A stretch of DNA of 64,000 nt from Roseburia faecis (GTDB lineage: Bacteria > Bacillota > Clostridia > Lachnospirales > Lachnospiraceae): positions 1 through 64,000 of the forward strand of contig NZ_CVRR01000011.1 in assembly GCF_001406815.1 (NCBI RefSeq), written 5' to 3'. Shown here piece after piece: positions 53,995-62,469 of this stretch. The position numbers and the translations under genes are program-made. The notes under the pieces are model-generated. The model was given only the letters and a program-made list of their open reading frames with translations, had not been told where the DNA came from and did not search any database. Positions within the stretch are counted from its first letter, which is position 1; the number at the start of each line of letters is the position of its first letter.

Positions 53995-55923
53995 ATGAAT
54001 AAAAAGCAGAAAAAAGTATTGAAACGAATTATTGTGGCAGCAGTGCTTCTGGTTATCATCGGGATTGCAGGAAGCGTTGTTTCCATACCCAAGTGGCTGG
54101 AGTTCCTTTTCTATCTGGTTCCGTATTTTGTGATCGGTTATGATATTCTGCGGAAAGCCTGGAAGGGAATCTGTAACAGGCAGATGTTTGATGAAAATTT
54201 TCTGATGGCAGTGGCAACCATCGGAGCGATCGCCCTCGGTGATTACAAAGAGGGCGTTGCAGTTATGCTGTTTTATCAGATCGGAGAGCTGTTCCAGAGT
54301 TATGCAGTCGGTAAGAGCCGCCGGAATATCAGTGATCTGATGGATATCCGGCCGGATTATGCAAATATTGAAACAGACGGTCAGATGGAAAAAGTAGACC
54401 CGGATGAGGTGGAGATCGGCACGGTGATTATTGTACAGCCGGGCGAAAAAGTTCCAATCGACGGTGTGGTTGTGGAAGGACATTCTTCCCTGAATACCAG
54501 TGCACTGACGGGAGAGAGTGTTCCGCGGGAAGTCGCTGTGGGAGAGGAAATCATCAGTGGATGTATCAATATTTCCGGACTGTTAAAGATCCGCACCACA
54601 AAAGAGTTTGGAGAGTCTACGGTTTCTAAGATTCTTGATCTGGTGGAGAATGCAAGTTCTAAGAAATCACGTTCCGAGAATTTTATTTCCAGATTTGCAC
54701 ATTATTATACACCGGCAGTCTGTTACGGCGCGCTGGCACTGGCAATACTGCCACCGCTTGTCCGCATGCTGTTTATGGGGCTTCCGGCAGACTGGGGCAT
54801 CTGGATTTACCGTGCACTGACATTTCTGGTTATCAGCTGCCCGTGTGCGCTGGTCATCAGTATTCCGCTCAGCTTTTTTGCAGGAATCGGAGGTGCCAGT
54901 GCAGAGGGTGTTCTGGTAAAAGGTTCCAACTATCTGGAAACACTTGCGGGAACGCGCACGGTTGTCTTTGATAAGACAGGAACAATTACGCAGGGGGTAT
55001 TTGAAGTCTGCGGAATTCATGGAACAAACTGTGCATCCGGCAGCTGTCCGGTTGTGTCCGGACATCCGGTATATACGAAGGAGGAAGAACAGCTGCTGGA
55101 ATACGCGGCACTGGCAGAGTGCCATAGCACACATCCGATCAGTGTCAGCCTGCAGAAAGCCTATGGCAGGAAACTGGATGTGGACCGGGTCACAGATGTA
55201 CAGGAAATCGGTGGACACGGTGTGATCGCAACGGTAGACGGACACAGGGTTGCAGCAGGAAATGACAAACTCATGAAAAAAGAAAAAATTGCGTACCGCA
55301 ACTGCAGCTGTACCGGTACAATCGTACATCTGGCAGTCGATGGTGTCTATGCCGGTCATATACTGATTTCAGATATGATTAAGCCGAATGCGGCGGCTGC
55401 CATGCAGGCACTGAAAAATTCCGGTGTGCACCGGCTGGTAATGCTGACGGGTGATGATGACCGTGTAGCACAGCAGGTAGCAGGGGAGGTTGGAATCACG
55501 GAAGTACATTCCCAGCTGCTTCCGGCAGATAAAGTTTCCGAAGTGGAAAAACTGTTGCGGACCAGGGAAGAAAAGAGTACCGTTGCCTTTGTCGGGGATG
55601 GCATTAATGATGCACCTGTGCTTTCCCGTGTTGATGTTGGAATCGCTATGGGAGCACTTGGATCGGATGCGGCGATTGAGGCAGCAGATGTGGTACTGAT
55701 GGATGATGATCCGCTCAAGATTGCGAAAGCAATCCGTATCGCAAGAAAGTGCCTGCGGATTGTATATGAAAATATCTGTTTTGCAATCGGGATTAAACTG
55801 CTCTGCCTGTTTTTGGTAACGATAGGTATTGCAAATATGTGGATGGGAATTTTTGCAGATGTCGGTGTTATGGTGATTGCTGTGCTGAATGCAATCCGCG
55901 CACTTTTTGTAAAAAAATTATAG
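53995..55923 (+). CDS. cadA: Cd/Zn-type P-type ATPase (CadA-like)
   Basis: A 642-residue P1B-type ATPase with actuator TGES (172-175), the transmembrane CPC metal site (282-284, ISCPCALVIS), phosphorylation site Asp326 (DKTGT), His380-Pro381 (CHSTHPIS) and the hinge GDGINDAPVLSRVD. The ATG at 53995 has GGAGG at 53985-53989 and is preferred to a TTG at 53983. An unusual short insert after DKTGT (about 339-360) carries Cys residues (GTNCASGSCPVV). With the CadC-like sensor, Cd/Zn/Pb export is the most likely role. Confidence 0.92.
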   Translation: MNKKQKKVLKRIIVAAVLLVIIGIAGSVVSIPKWLEFLFYLVPYFVIGYDILRKAWKGICNRQMFDENFLMAVATIGAIALGDYKEGVAVMLFYQIGELFQSYAVGKSRRNISDLMDIRPDYANIETDGQMEKVDPDEVEIGTVIIVQPGEKVPIDGVVVEGHSSLNTSALTGESVPREVAVGEEIISGCINISGLLKIRTTKEFGESTVSKILDLVENASSKKSRSENFISRFAHYYTPAVCYGALALAILPPLVRMLFMGLPADWGIWIYRALTFLVISCPCALVISIPLSFFAGIGGASAEGVLVKGSNYLETLAGTRTVVFDKTGTITQGVFEVCGIHGTNCASGSCPVVSGHPVYTKEEEQLLEYAALAECHSTHPISVSLQKAYGRKLDVDRVTDVQEIGGHGVIATVDGHRVAAGNDKLMKKEKIAYRNCSCTGTIVHLAVDGVYAGHILISDMIKPNAAAAMQALKNSGVHRLVMLTGDDDRVAQQVAGEVGITEVHSQLLPADKVSEVEKLLRTREEKSTVAFVGDGINDAPVLSRVDVGIAMGALGSDAAIEAADVVLMDDDPLKIAKAIRIARKCLRIVYENICFAIGIKLLCLFLVTIGIANMWMGIFADVGVMVIAVLNAIRALFVKKL

Positions 55924-55967
55924 GGTATAATTCTGCCGGAAATGTTCCGGTGGAGAGGAGGAACTTC

Positions 55968-56336
55968 ATGGAAAAAGAAAAGATTGAATGCTGTAGTGAA
56001 AATCAGGTACATCCGGATCTGCTAAAGATCGTGAATGACACGATGCCGGAAGAAACGGAACTGTATGATCTTGCAGAATTATTTAAAGTGTTTGGAGATT
56101 CCACCCGTATCCGCATCCTGTTTGTCCTGTTTGAAGCAGAGGTGTGTGTCTGCGATCTTGCAGCGGCATTGTCAATGACACAGTCTGCAATTTCCCACCA
56201 GCTTCGGATTTTAAAACAGAATAAGTTAGTCAAATGCCGCAGGGAGGGAAAATCTGTTTTTTATTCCCTGGCAGATGACCACGTCCGGTCAATCATTGCA
56301 CAGGGCAGGGAGCATATTGAGGAAGATGTAATATAA
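55968..56336 (+). CDS. cadC: CadC/SmtB-type ArsR-family metal sensor
   Basis: A 122-residue winged-helix repressor. A possible alpha3N site is Cys60/Cys62 (EVCVCDL) plus N-terminal Cys8-Cys9. The alpha5 zinc site DxHx10HxxE is complete (Asp103, His105, His116, Glu119). This is the CadC pattern, where thiol-rich Cd/Pb sensing and a zinc site coexist. The start at 55968 follows GAGAGGAGG. It ends the operon and should bind the palindrome at 53668-53689. Confidence 0.9.
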   Translation: MEKEKIECCSENQVHPDLLKIVNDTMPEETELYDLAELFKVFGDSTRIRILFVLFEAEVCVCDLAAALSMTQSAISHQLRILKQNKLVKCRREGKSVFYSLADDHVRSIIAQGREHIEEDVI

Positions 56337-56355
56337 GGATGATACCATATGGGAG

Positions 56356-56386
56356 AAAAGGACATTCGCGGTGGATGTCCTTTTTT
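56356..56386 (+). terminator. Terminator of the metal-efflux operon
   Basis: Stem AAAAGGACAT (56356-56365) with ATGTCCTTTT (56375-56384), followed by T. Confidence 0.88.
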
Positions 56387-56450
56387 CGTACAGACGGATC
56401 TTAATATTTATTTAAGTTTCTTTAAAGATAGCCTTTTTTGGATATGAAAC

Positions 56451-56459
56451 TGCTATAAT
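56451..56459 (+). promoter_or_regulatory. Extended -10 promoter before the transglutaminase-like gene
   Basis: TGCTATAAT with no good -35 box; 50 nt before the start codon. Confidence 0.5.
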
Positions 56460-56508
56460 AAAGGTGCAGTAGAAAAAATACATCAATTAAAATATGAGGT
56501 AAATACAT

Positions 56509-57756
56509 ATGGAAACTTATGAAAGCGTAAAAAGTAATCCGGTGCAGCCGGAGCAGAAAGAAAAGAAAAAAGGCGGTGCATGGAAAGGGATTGTAGCGGT
56601 GATTCTTGCGGCAGGCGTTGTGGGAAGTACCACGATTTCTGCGTTTAATCTGGTGACTCTAAAATCCTATATTGCAGAGCAGAAAAAGGAAGAAAATCCT
56701 GAGACTACCGAGGATTACGTAAAGATCGCAGATAATTATGAGATCAAACCTACCACAAATATTTCGGATGCCTACAAATCCGGCGATACTTCAAAGCTGA
56801 CAGACAAAGAAAAAGAAACCCTTGATATGGCAAAAAAAGCGATCAAAGATATGAAGATTACGGACAGCATGTCTGATTTTGAAAAGGAAAAGGCGGTGTA
56901 TGACTGGATGACCAAAAAGCTCCAGCAGGATTCCGGGGCACTGACCGTTATTCCGAGTACACAGGAAGACTGTGATAATCCATACGGTGTGTTAAAATAC
57001 CACAATGCCGTATGTGTCGGTTATGCGACGACATTCCGCATGTTCATGCAGATGATGGGAATTGAATGTAAAGTGGAACATAATACAGAAAAATTCCATA
57101 GCTGGGATGTGGTAAAAATTGACGGAGACTGGTACATTACCGATATTTATTCCGATGCAGGAAATGGAAATTATGCGAACTTTAATGTGACGGATGCCAT
57201 GTATGGACAGTCCCAGAGCTGGGATCGCGATTACTTCCCGGCAGCTAACTCATTAAAGTACAATATGGCATACCAGAATAAGAAAACCGTGGACAGTATA
57301 TATGATCTGCCGAAAGCATTGCGTGCTGCTATGGACAAAAAGCTTGGCGGGGTCATGGTTGCGTTTAAAGAGGATATTACAGAGGAAAAAGCGCAGGTGG
57401 CAAATGCCATAGCTTCTTCCATTGACAATTTCCTGATGTCCGGAAACTATAAGGATATGCCATACAGTCTGGGAACTTACAACTGGATTCAGGATCCGGA
57501 TGGAAAAGGATATTTGTTTAATGTTACCATGCCGGGATATAACACGGACAATACAAGCCAGAATATCAGCGAAAAAGAACAGAAAAAAATCGACAAGGCT
57601 GTCCAGAAAGCATTTCAGGGACTGGAATCTGCAAACGGAGATGGCATGATGATGGATGGCGCAAGTGCTGATATCGGAAATAAGGATATGACCATGGATG
57701 ATGCGGCACAAAATGGGGCAACGTTCAGTACGGAAGAAACTGTGGAGGCCAGATAA
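56509..57756 (+). CDS. Membrane-anchored transglutaminase-like protein
   Basis: The protein has 415 residues. A short cytoplasmic head is followed by one membrane helix (about 27-50) and an outer transglutaminase-like (cysteine protease fold) domain. The Cys169 (HNAVCVGYATTFRMFM), His197 (EKFHSWDVV) and Asp212 (WYITDIYSD) triad is intact. Bacterial relatives are peptidases or cross-linking enzymes of the envelope. A low-complexity Met/Asp-rich tail follows. The next gene starts 3 nt later, so an operon with the lipoprotein is likely. Confidence 0.88.
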   Translation: METYESVKSNPVQPEQKEKKKGGAWKGIVAVILAAGVVGSTTISAFNLVTLKSYIAEQKKEENPETTEDYVKIADNYEIKPTTNISDAYKSGDTSKLTDKEKETLDMAKKAIKDMKITDSMSDFEKEKAVYDWMTKKLQQDSGALTVIPSTQEDCDNPYGVLKYHNAVCVGYATTFRMFMQMMGIECKVEHNTEKFHSWDVVKIDGDWYITDIYSDAGNGNYANFNVTDAMYGQSQSWDRDYFPAANSLKYNMAYQNKKTVDSIYDLPKALRAAMDKKLGGVMVAFKEDITEEKAQVANAIASSIDNFLMSGNYKDMPYSLGTYNWIQDPDGKGYLFNVTMPGYNTDNTSQNISEKEQKKIDKAVQKAFQGLESANGDGMMMDGASADIGNKDMTMDDAAQNGATFSTEETVEAR

Positions 57757-57759
57757 CAG

Positions 57760-58266
57760 ATGAAAAAACAAAAAACGGGTTGGAAACTTCTGCTGATGCT
57801 GACCATGCTGGTGATGTGTGTGGGATGTGGTGCGAAGAAAAACACTTCCGGTTCTGTCAGTATGTATGACCTGCGCACGGCGATGGAAGCAGCGGATCCG
57901 GATCTGCCGGAGATGCTCAATGCCAGCAGCGCAGAAAAAGATGCAGAAGATAAGTTTTCCAATATTTCTGACATGGACTATAAAAAAGTGGACAGTTATT
58001 TTGTAAGCTATTCTTCGGATGGACACAAAGCAGATGAAATTGTAGTGATTGCCGTGAAAGATAAGGCAGATGTGGATGAGGCAAAAGAAAGCCTGACAAA
58101 GCATCAGCAGGATCGGTATAATTTGCTGCAGTCCTATGAACCGAAGCAGGTCAGCCGGATTCAGGATGGGTTGGTTTTTACGAAAGGGCAGTATGCAGTC
58201 CTTATTATCACAAGCCATAATGATGATGTGCGGAAAGCGTTTGAAGATACCATAAAAAGTAAGTAG
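57760..58266 (+). CDS. DUF4358 lipoprotein
   Basis: A 168-residue lipoprotein with lipobox CVGC (Cys23) and a DUF4358-type domain that includes YKKVDSYFVSYSSDGHKADEI and KGQYAVLIITSHNDDV. The function of this family is not known. GGAGG lies inside the end of the previous gene. The palindrome at 58303-58339 can serve as its terminator. Confidence 0.85.
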   Translation: MKKQKTGWKLLLMLTMLVMCVGCGAKKNTSGSVSMYDLRTAMEAADPDLPEMLNASSAEKDAEDKFSNISDMDYKKVDSYFVSYSSDGHKADEIVVIAVKDKADVDEAKESLTKHQQDRYNLLQSYEPKQVSRIQDGLVFTKGQYAVLIITSHNDDVRKAFEDTIKSK

Positions 58267-58302
58267 TATAAATAGGATCGTGTTTGAGTAAAATATAGAA
58301 AT

Positions 58303-58339
58303 AAAAATGCAACATTCTTTTATAGAATGTTGCATTTTT
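58303..58339 (+). repeat. Left palindromic end / terminator
   Basis: Perfect arms of 15 bp (AAAAATGCAACATTC and GAATGTTGCATTTTT) around the loop TTTTATA. It also works as a terminator for the DUF4358 gene. The loop gives the element a direction. Confidence 0.9.
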
Positions 58340-58409
58340 ATTTACACATAATATATCGGACGATTGTTATGTTACTTAACCCCTAAATTCAAAAAAATAA
58401 AAATATTAC

Positions 58410-59387
58410 TTAAACCTTTGTGGGCATGGAATATAATGCCTTTTCGTATTCCTCCAAAGAATATTTTTTTAAAATCTGTTCTTTGGTCAGACCAAGATCA
58501 AGCATATTTTGAATCGCTTCGAGTCTCTCTTCACGTTTACCTTCGAGTTTACCTTTTGCTTCTCCCTGTTCCAGCAATTCCTCAGATCGTAATTTCAAAA
58601 TCTTACCACCCATAATCTCACCCAATCCTTTCCTGATAGTGTTGTCCTCCGGAATAATATAATTCGCAATCTCTTTAATTAAGACAATCATATTCATATA
58701 AAGATGTGATTTGCTTTCTTTTTCCGATGCCTTTTCCAAGCAGTGGTTAATTTTCCGGAAATCATCCAGCAGATGCTGCAGTTTCTTCGAATCTGTTCCA
58801 TTGTGTTTTAAAAAATGCTCATACCGCAAGATATGGTACGGAAGTAAAATTAGCAGTCGTTTTTCGAAAATCTGATCCACAGTATATTTTTTCGCCTGCA
58901 AAACAGGAACGCGGTAATGTACTTCCTGACCGTCCGCAAACTTCACAATCGCTCCGTGATATTCTGGAAGCGATCGGTGATTGCGTATATAGAGTACGCA
59001 TGACTGCGGAAATTCAATCTCCCAGATATCGTTTTCTTCAAGAGAAGCATGTTCAATTGCAATCGAAATATCATACTCAAACATCCGGATGACCATCGTC
59101 TCATCTTTTGTTGACTGGCACTCTAGATGATACATGCGGTTGTCGATCCGAATAATTGAGTCCGTGATTATCGTTCCATACTTTTCGTAATGTTCGTTTC
59201 GCAGCTGTTCAAAGTGTTCCGCTTCGCTGTAAGAAGTGTGGAAAACTTCATTGATCAGTGGAATCAAAAGTTGCGGCATTTTTTGCGCGATGGTTCGAAA
59301 TACATCGTCAAAAATCGTGCTGTGTCCTGTAGTGTTTTTTGCGTTGGCATCCGGCAACGAAGTTGCCACAATGTCAGTGTTCCCCAT
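58410..59387 (-). CDS. Rpn-family (PD-(D/E)XK) nuclease/putative transposase
   Basis: A 325-residue protein of the Rpn/transposase_31-like type. The N-terminal nuclease core has IFDDVFRTIAQKMP, Asp76 (IITDSIIRID) and the Glu89-x-Gln91 pair (MYHLECQSTKDE). The Glu/Lys-rich C-terminus (LEQGEAKGKLEGKREER) is typical of the family. Rpn proteins cut DNA and stimulate recombination. The ATG at 59387 is preferred for its AGGTAGG upstream. The 300-nt gap between this start and the recombinase stop (59388-59687) shows no gene or clear structure. Confidence 0.85.
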   Translation of the reverse strand: MGNTDIVATSLPDANAKNTTGHSTIFDDVFRTIAQKMPQLLIPLINEVFHTSYSEAEHFEQLRNEHYEKYGTIITDSIIRIDNRMYHLECQSTKDETMVIRMFEYDISIAIEHASLEENDIWEIEFPQSCVLYIRNHRSLPEYHGAIVKFADGQEVHYRVPVLQAKKYTVDQIFEKRLLILLPYHILRYEHFLKHNGTDSKKLQHLLDDFRKINHCLEKASEKESKSHLYMNMIVLIKEIANYIIPEDNTIRKGLGEIMGGKILKLRSEELLEQGEAKGKLEGKREERLEAIQNMLDLGLTKEQILKKYSLEEYEKALYSMPTKV

Positions 59388-59687
59388 GTAGTATCCTACC
59401 TTTCTTTTAGTATATATCATAAACATCTGTTTTTACAATATGGAAAATATAAGAAACAGTTGTTATGACCGGTTTTATGAAGTTGTGATTCCAATAGTGA
59501 TTTACGAGCGAAATACTCTCCATGATTGCTTTGCACTACTTTTCCGGCAGTGCCTGTCTGGCATCAGATTTGGAATTATATGTGTTTATTGGAAATAGAA
59601 TAACGTATTTACAAATAGAAGTCAAATGTTTTTATTATGAAGAGAACGCTTTGTATTGTGGTGCAGCAACAAAGCATTCCCATATTT

Positions 59688-60266
59688 TTATAAATTGATG
59701 TTCAGATAAACAAGATCTTTTTCATCCTGTTCAATTCCGAGATACCGTTTAGTGATGTGGAAAGAAGAGTGATTAAAGACATTCATTAAGAGAGCCGGCT
59801 GGACTCCTTCCTGCCATGCATAATAGCCAAAGGTTTTCCGGAGAGAATGACAGCTGATCGCCTCTTCACTGGTTGTATGTGAGGCATCTTCTTTAATAAT
59901 GCGGTAAGCCTGTGAACGGCTGAGCGGTTTATAAGGGTTTGTCCGTTTGGAGAAAACATATTCTTCCGGATCAGGATTCTTTTCCATAAAATATAGATAC
60001 AGGGCATTTTTCGCGTTCTGGTTTATCGCAATATAATTTCTTTTTCCTGTTTTATGTTCCCATATCAAAAGGTGATCCCGAAAACAGTTCTTTTTAAAAT
60101 CATAGACACTTCTCCAGCGAAGATTTAATAGATCGCTGATTCTTAGTGCAGTGTTTAATCCCAATACAACTAAAGTATAATTTCGCAGATGCGGTTTTAC
60201 CTGCTTGTAGTATGAACTGAAATTCTGCAGTTCCTGTCGGTTTCGGATCGGTTGTGTTGTTCCCAT
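59688..60266 (-). CDS. Short tyrosine recombinase (FimB/FimE-sized)
   Basis: A 192-residue site-specific recombinase with a full catalytic set: Arg42 (NTALRISD), Lys72 or Lys75 (EHKTGKRNY), His140-x-x-Arg143 (CHSLRKTFGY), His166 (FNHSS) and Tyr175 (TKRYLG). It has almost none of the N-terminal core-binding domain found in 300-400-aa integrases, so it is the size of FimB/FimE-type invertases. The ATG at 60266 has AAAGGAG 8 nt upstream and is preferred to far longer frames. Its promoter region contains the right repeat and several ATAAAATGC motifs. Confidence 0.92.
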   Translation of the reverse strand: MGTTQPIRNRQELQNFSSYYKQVKPHLRNYTLVVLGLNTALRISDLLNLRWRSVYDFKKNCFRDHLLIWEHKTGKRNYIAINQNAKNALYLYFMEKNPDPEEYVFSKRTNPYKPLSRSQAYRIIKEDASHTTSEEAISCHSLRKTFGYYAWQEGVQPALLMNVFNHSSFHITKRYLGIEQDEKDLVYLNINL

Positions 60267-60291
60267 AAAAATTACTCCTTTCAAGTCAAAA

Positions 60292-60382
60292 ATAAAATGC
60301 TTTTGTGACATAAAATGCAACATTCTATAAAACATTGTCGCATTTTTGAAATAAAAAGAAAAGAAGCATTTTATAAAAATGC
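60292..60382. repeat. Cluster of ATAAAATGC sites upstream of the recombinase gene
   Basis: ATAAAATGC occurs at 60292-60300 and 60310-60318 (18-nt period) and inverted at 60366-60374. The last is part of a second palindrome, GCATTTTATAAAAATGC (60366-60382). Confidence 0.7.
60312..60347 (-). repeat. Right end repeat, inverted copy of 58303-58339
   Basis: Matches the reverse complement of the left element at 33 of 36 aligned positions, including the first 21 nt with the directional loop TATAAAA. The right arm has three changes, so this copy is an imperfect palindrome. Confidence 0.85.
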
Positions 60383-60453
60383 AGATGCGTAAGAAAATGC
60401 GCAGGACATACCCGAGGAAACAGGGTATGGAATACATACATGGAGGTAACAAA

Positions 60454-60750
60454 ATGCTGAAACTTTCATTGAAACAGGGGCAATATGTAAACATTGGTGA
60501 TAACATCCGTGTGGTCTATGTAGGTGGTTCGGGAAATCACGCAAGGCTGCTCATTGATGCCCCACGGGAACTCAACATTGCCAGAAGTACCACGGAAGAA
60601 AATCCGGCACGAAAGAGAGAAACCTATTATGCAGAGCCGGGTATTTCCAGGGAGGCACAGCAGGAGATTAAACGAATTCTGTGGAATGAGCGGATGAAAG
60701 CAGAAGCAAAAAAAGATGCAGAGAGTTTAAAAGATAAATTTAACGCTTAG
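60454..60750 (+). CDS. csrA: CsrA-type RNA-binding translational regulator, long form
   Basis: A 98-residue protein whose first 48 residues are a CsrA domain (MLKLSLKQGQYVNIGDNIRV, LLIDAPRELNIARS) with Leu4 and the RNA-contacting Arg44 conserved. The remaining 50 residues form a charged helical tail, longer than the usual 61-75-aa CsrA. The start has GGAGGT at 60442-60447. It precedes the flagellin gene, and in Bacillus CsrA represses flagellin translation. The flagellin leader here has suitable GGA sites. Confidence 0.88.
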   Translation: MLKLSLKQGQYVNIGDNIRVVYVGGSGNHARLLIDAPRELNIARSTTEENPARKRETYYAEPGISREAQQEIKRILWNERMKAEAKKDAESLKDKFNA

Positions 60751-60769
60751 CATCACACAAACATTTGGT

Positions 60770-60804
60770 AATAAGCGGGGCACACCCGGGACGCTTCGCT
60801 TATT
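60770..60804 (+). other. Hairpin after csrA
   Basis: AATAAGCG (60770-60777) pairs with CGCTTATT (60797-60804) with a GC-rich interior and no T-run, 20 nt after the csrA stop. It is a possible terminator or processing site. Confidence 0.5.
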
Positions 60805-60903
60805 GCGGTACATCGAAAGGTGTATGGCTAAATATACAAGGTTGCAAAGCATCACAGATGCTTGTGACGCGCTACTATGAAGTGACGCAATAAGAACACC
60901 TTA

Positions 60904-60962
60904 GGAAAAGGATTTCCGGAGGAAAAGACATAATACCCCGCATAGCGGGAGTTCAAGGAGGA
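60904..60962 (+). promoter_or_regulatory. Flagellin 5' leader with CsrA-type GGA sites
   Basis: Six or more GGA triplets lie in 60 nt. One is the loop of a TTTCC-GGA-GGAAA hairpin (60913-60925), one follows a CCCGC-ATA-GCGGG hairpin (60937-60949), and the last overlaps the AAGGAGGA ribosome site. This matches a two-site CsrA control region. Confidence 0.65.
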
Positions 60963-60969
60963 TTCAATT

Positions 60970-62388
60970 ATGAGTATGGTAGTACAACACAACATGCAGG
61001 CAGCAAACGCAAACAGAATGCTTGGTATCACATCCGGAGCACAGGCTAAGTCAACCGAGAAGTTATCTTCCGGTTACAAGATCAACCGTGCAGCAGATGA
61101 TGCAGCAGGACTTACCATTTCCGAGAAGATGAGAAAGCAGATCCGTGGACTGGACAAGGCTTCTTCCAATGCACAGGACGGTGTATCTTCTGTACAGACC
61201 GCTGAAGGTGCTTTAACAGAAGTTCACAGCATGTTACAGCGTATGAATGAGCTTGCAGTTCAGGCTTCTAACGGTACAAACTCCAAGGATACAGACCGTA
61301 AGGCTATTCAGGATGAGATCGACCAGTTAAATACAGAGATCGACCGTGTTGCTGAGACAACCAAATTCAATGAGATTTACCTGTTAAAGGGTGATGACGG
61401 TGAGAAGACCGTTAATATGAATGCACATGATGCCGGATTAAAGGGAACATTAGTTGATAATGGTTCTGGAAAAGCAACATTTACCATGAAAGCACTTTCC
61501 GCAGGAGACAGTGTAAGCATCGGAGGAAAGAACTATACAATTGGAAGTACAGCAGCAGATGCACAGAAAATTGTAGATGCACAGAAAAAGGTTGGCGGAA
61601 AAGTTACCGTTAATGGTGTAGAGTACACTTATGATAATGCAGATACAAAATGGAAAGATGCAGATGGTAATGATGTAAAGATTGGAACTGGTGCAAATGC
61701 AGGTGAAATTAAAATTGGTGCTGGTGACAAAGTATCCGATGGAACAACCACTTTAACAGCTATGACTGATGAAAAAAATGCAGCAGGTGCAGCTACAGCA
61801 GATGGTGTTGATGATAATGATAATAGCGTTATCACCGCAGAAAAAGCTTATTCATTAGCAAAAGATGAACTTGTTGCTGCAAATCATATTGGTGATACAG
61901 AAAATACGGCAGCAGTAGCTCAGGATACTACGAACAAGAATATATTTAAAATTACAACAGGTTCTGCAAAAGTTGCCAACACATTAAGCTTCAGCCTTCA
62001 TGTAGGTGCAGATGCTGACATGACCAACAAGATCACAGTCGACATCGACACTATGAATTCTGCAAACCTTGGAATCAAGGGCTTAAACGTAACTGACAAG
62101 AACGGTACAGCAGCAACCTACGCAATCGATGCTATTTCCGATGCAATCTCTAAGGTTTCTTCCCAGAGATCCGCACTCGGTGCTGTACAGAACAGATTAG
62201 AGCACACCATCGACAACCTGGATAACATTTCCGAGAATACATCTTCTGCTGAGTCTCGTATCCGTGATACAGATATGGCAAAAGAGATGGTAAACTACAG
62301 CAAGAACAACATTCTTGCACAGGCTGGACAGTCTATGCTTGCACAGGCTAATCAGTCTAATCAGGGTGTACTTTCTCTGTTACAGTAA
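60970..62388 (+). CDS. fliC: Flagellin
   Basis: The protein has 472 residues. The conserved N-terminal D0/D1 region (1 to about 140) reads MSMVVQHNMQAANANRMLGI with LQRMNELAVQASNGTN, the TLR5-contact region. The conserved C-terminal D1/D0 region (about 375-472) reads ISKVSSQRSALGAVQNRLEH and ends QGVLSLLQ. The middle, about 230 residues, is a Lys/Asp/Ala-rich variable domain with lower GC DNA. No signal peptide is present, as expected for type III export. A strong AAGGAGG site precedes it. Confidence 0.97.
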   Translation: MSMVVQHNMQAANANRMLGITSGAQAKSTEKLSSGYKINRAADDAAGLTISEKMRKQIRGLDKASSNAQDGVSSVQTAEGALTEVHSMLQRMNELAVQASNGTNSKDTDRKAIQDEIDQLNTEIDRVAETTKFNEIYLLKGDDGEKTVNMNAHDAGLKGTLVDNGSGKATFTMKALSAGDSVSIGGKNYTIGSTAADAQKIVDAQKKVGGKVTVNGVEYTYDNADTKWKDADGNDVKIGTGANAGEIKIGAGDKVSDGTTTLTAMTDEKNAAGAATADGVDDNDNSVITAEKAYSLAKDELVAANHIGDTENTAAVAQDTTNKNIFKITTGSAKVANTLSFSLHVGADADMTNKITVDIDTMNSANLGIKGLNVTDKNGTAATYAIDAISDAISKVSSQRSALGAVQNRLEHTIDNLDNISENTSSAESRIRDTDMAKEMVNYSKNNILAQAGQSMLAQANQSNQGVLSLLQ

Positions 62389-62411
62389 AAGTAAATATGA
62401 TCATTATAAAT

Positions 62412-62439
62412 CAAAAGGGATTCTTCGGAGTCCCTTTTG
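62412..62439 (+). terminator. Flagellin terminator with UUCG tetraloop
   Basis: Stem CAAAAGGGATTC (62412-62423) with GAGTCCCTTTTG (62428-62439), one G-U pair, loop TTCG. Confidence 0.85.
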
Positions 62440-62469
62440 GTGTATTCAGATAAAGAAATGGAAGATAAT

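Larger units (their letters stand above)
58303..60347. mobile_element. Candidate recombinase unit bounded by inverted repeats
   Basis: A 2045-bp segment has a palindromic element at each end, in opposite orientation, and carries only two genes, both on the minus strand: an Rpn-type nuclease and a 192-aa tyrosine recombinase with a complete active site. It may be an invertible switch or a small mobile unit. No target duplication could be recognised by eye. Confidence 0.5.

Noticed and set aside
54667-55359. 230-aa open frame on the minus strand inside the P-type ATPase gene
   Set aside because: It is antisense to a fully recognisable ATPase and is Cys/His/Arg-rich, as reverse-strand artefacts are.
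58303-58339. Reading the left palindrome only as a terminator
   Set aside because: It probably does terminate the DUF4358 gene, but a second copy in inverted orientation, matching through the asymmetric loop and upstream of a recombinase start, is not explained by termination.
60751-60969. A sigma-28 flagellar promoter before the flagellin gene
   Set aside because: I looked for TAAA plus GCCGATAT at suitable spacing and found no convincing match, so none is listed.
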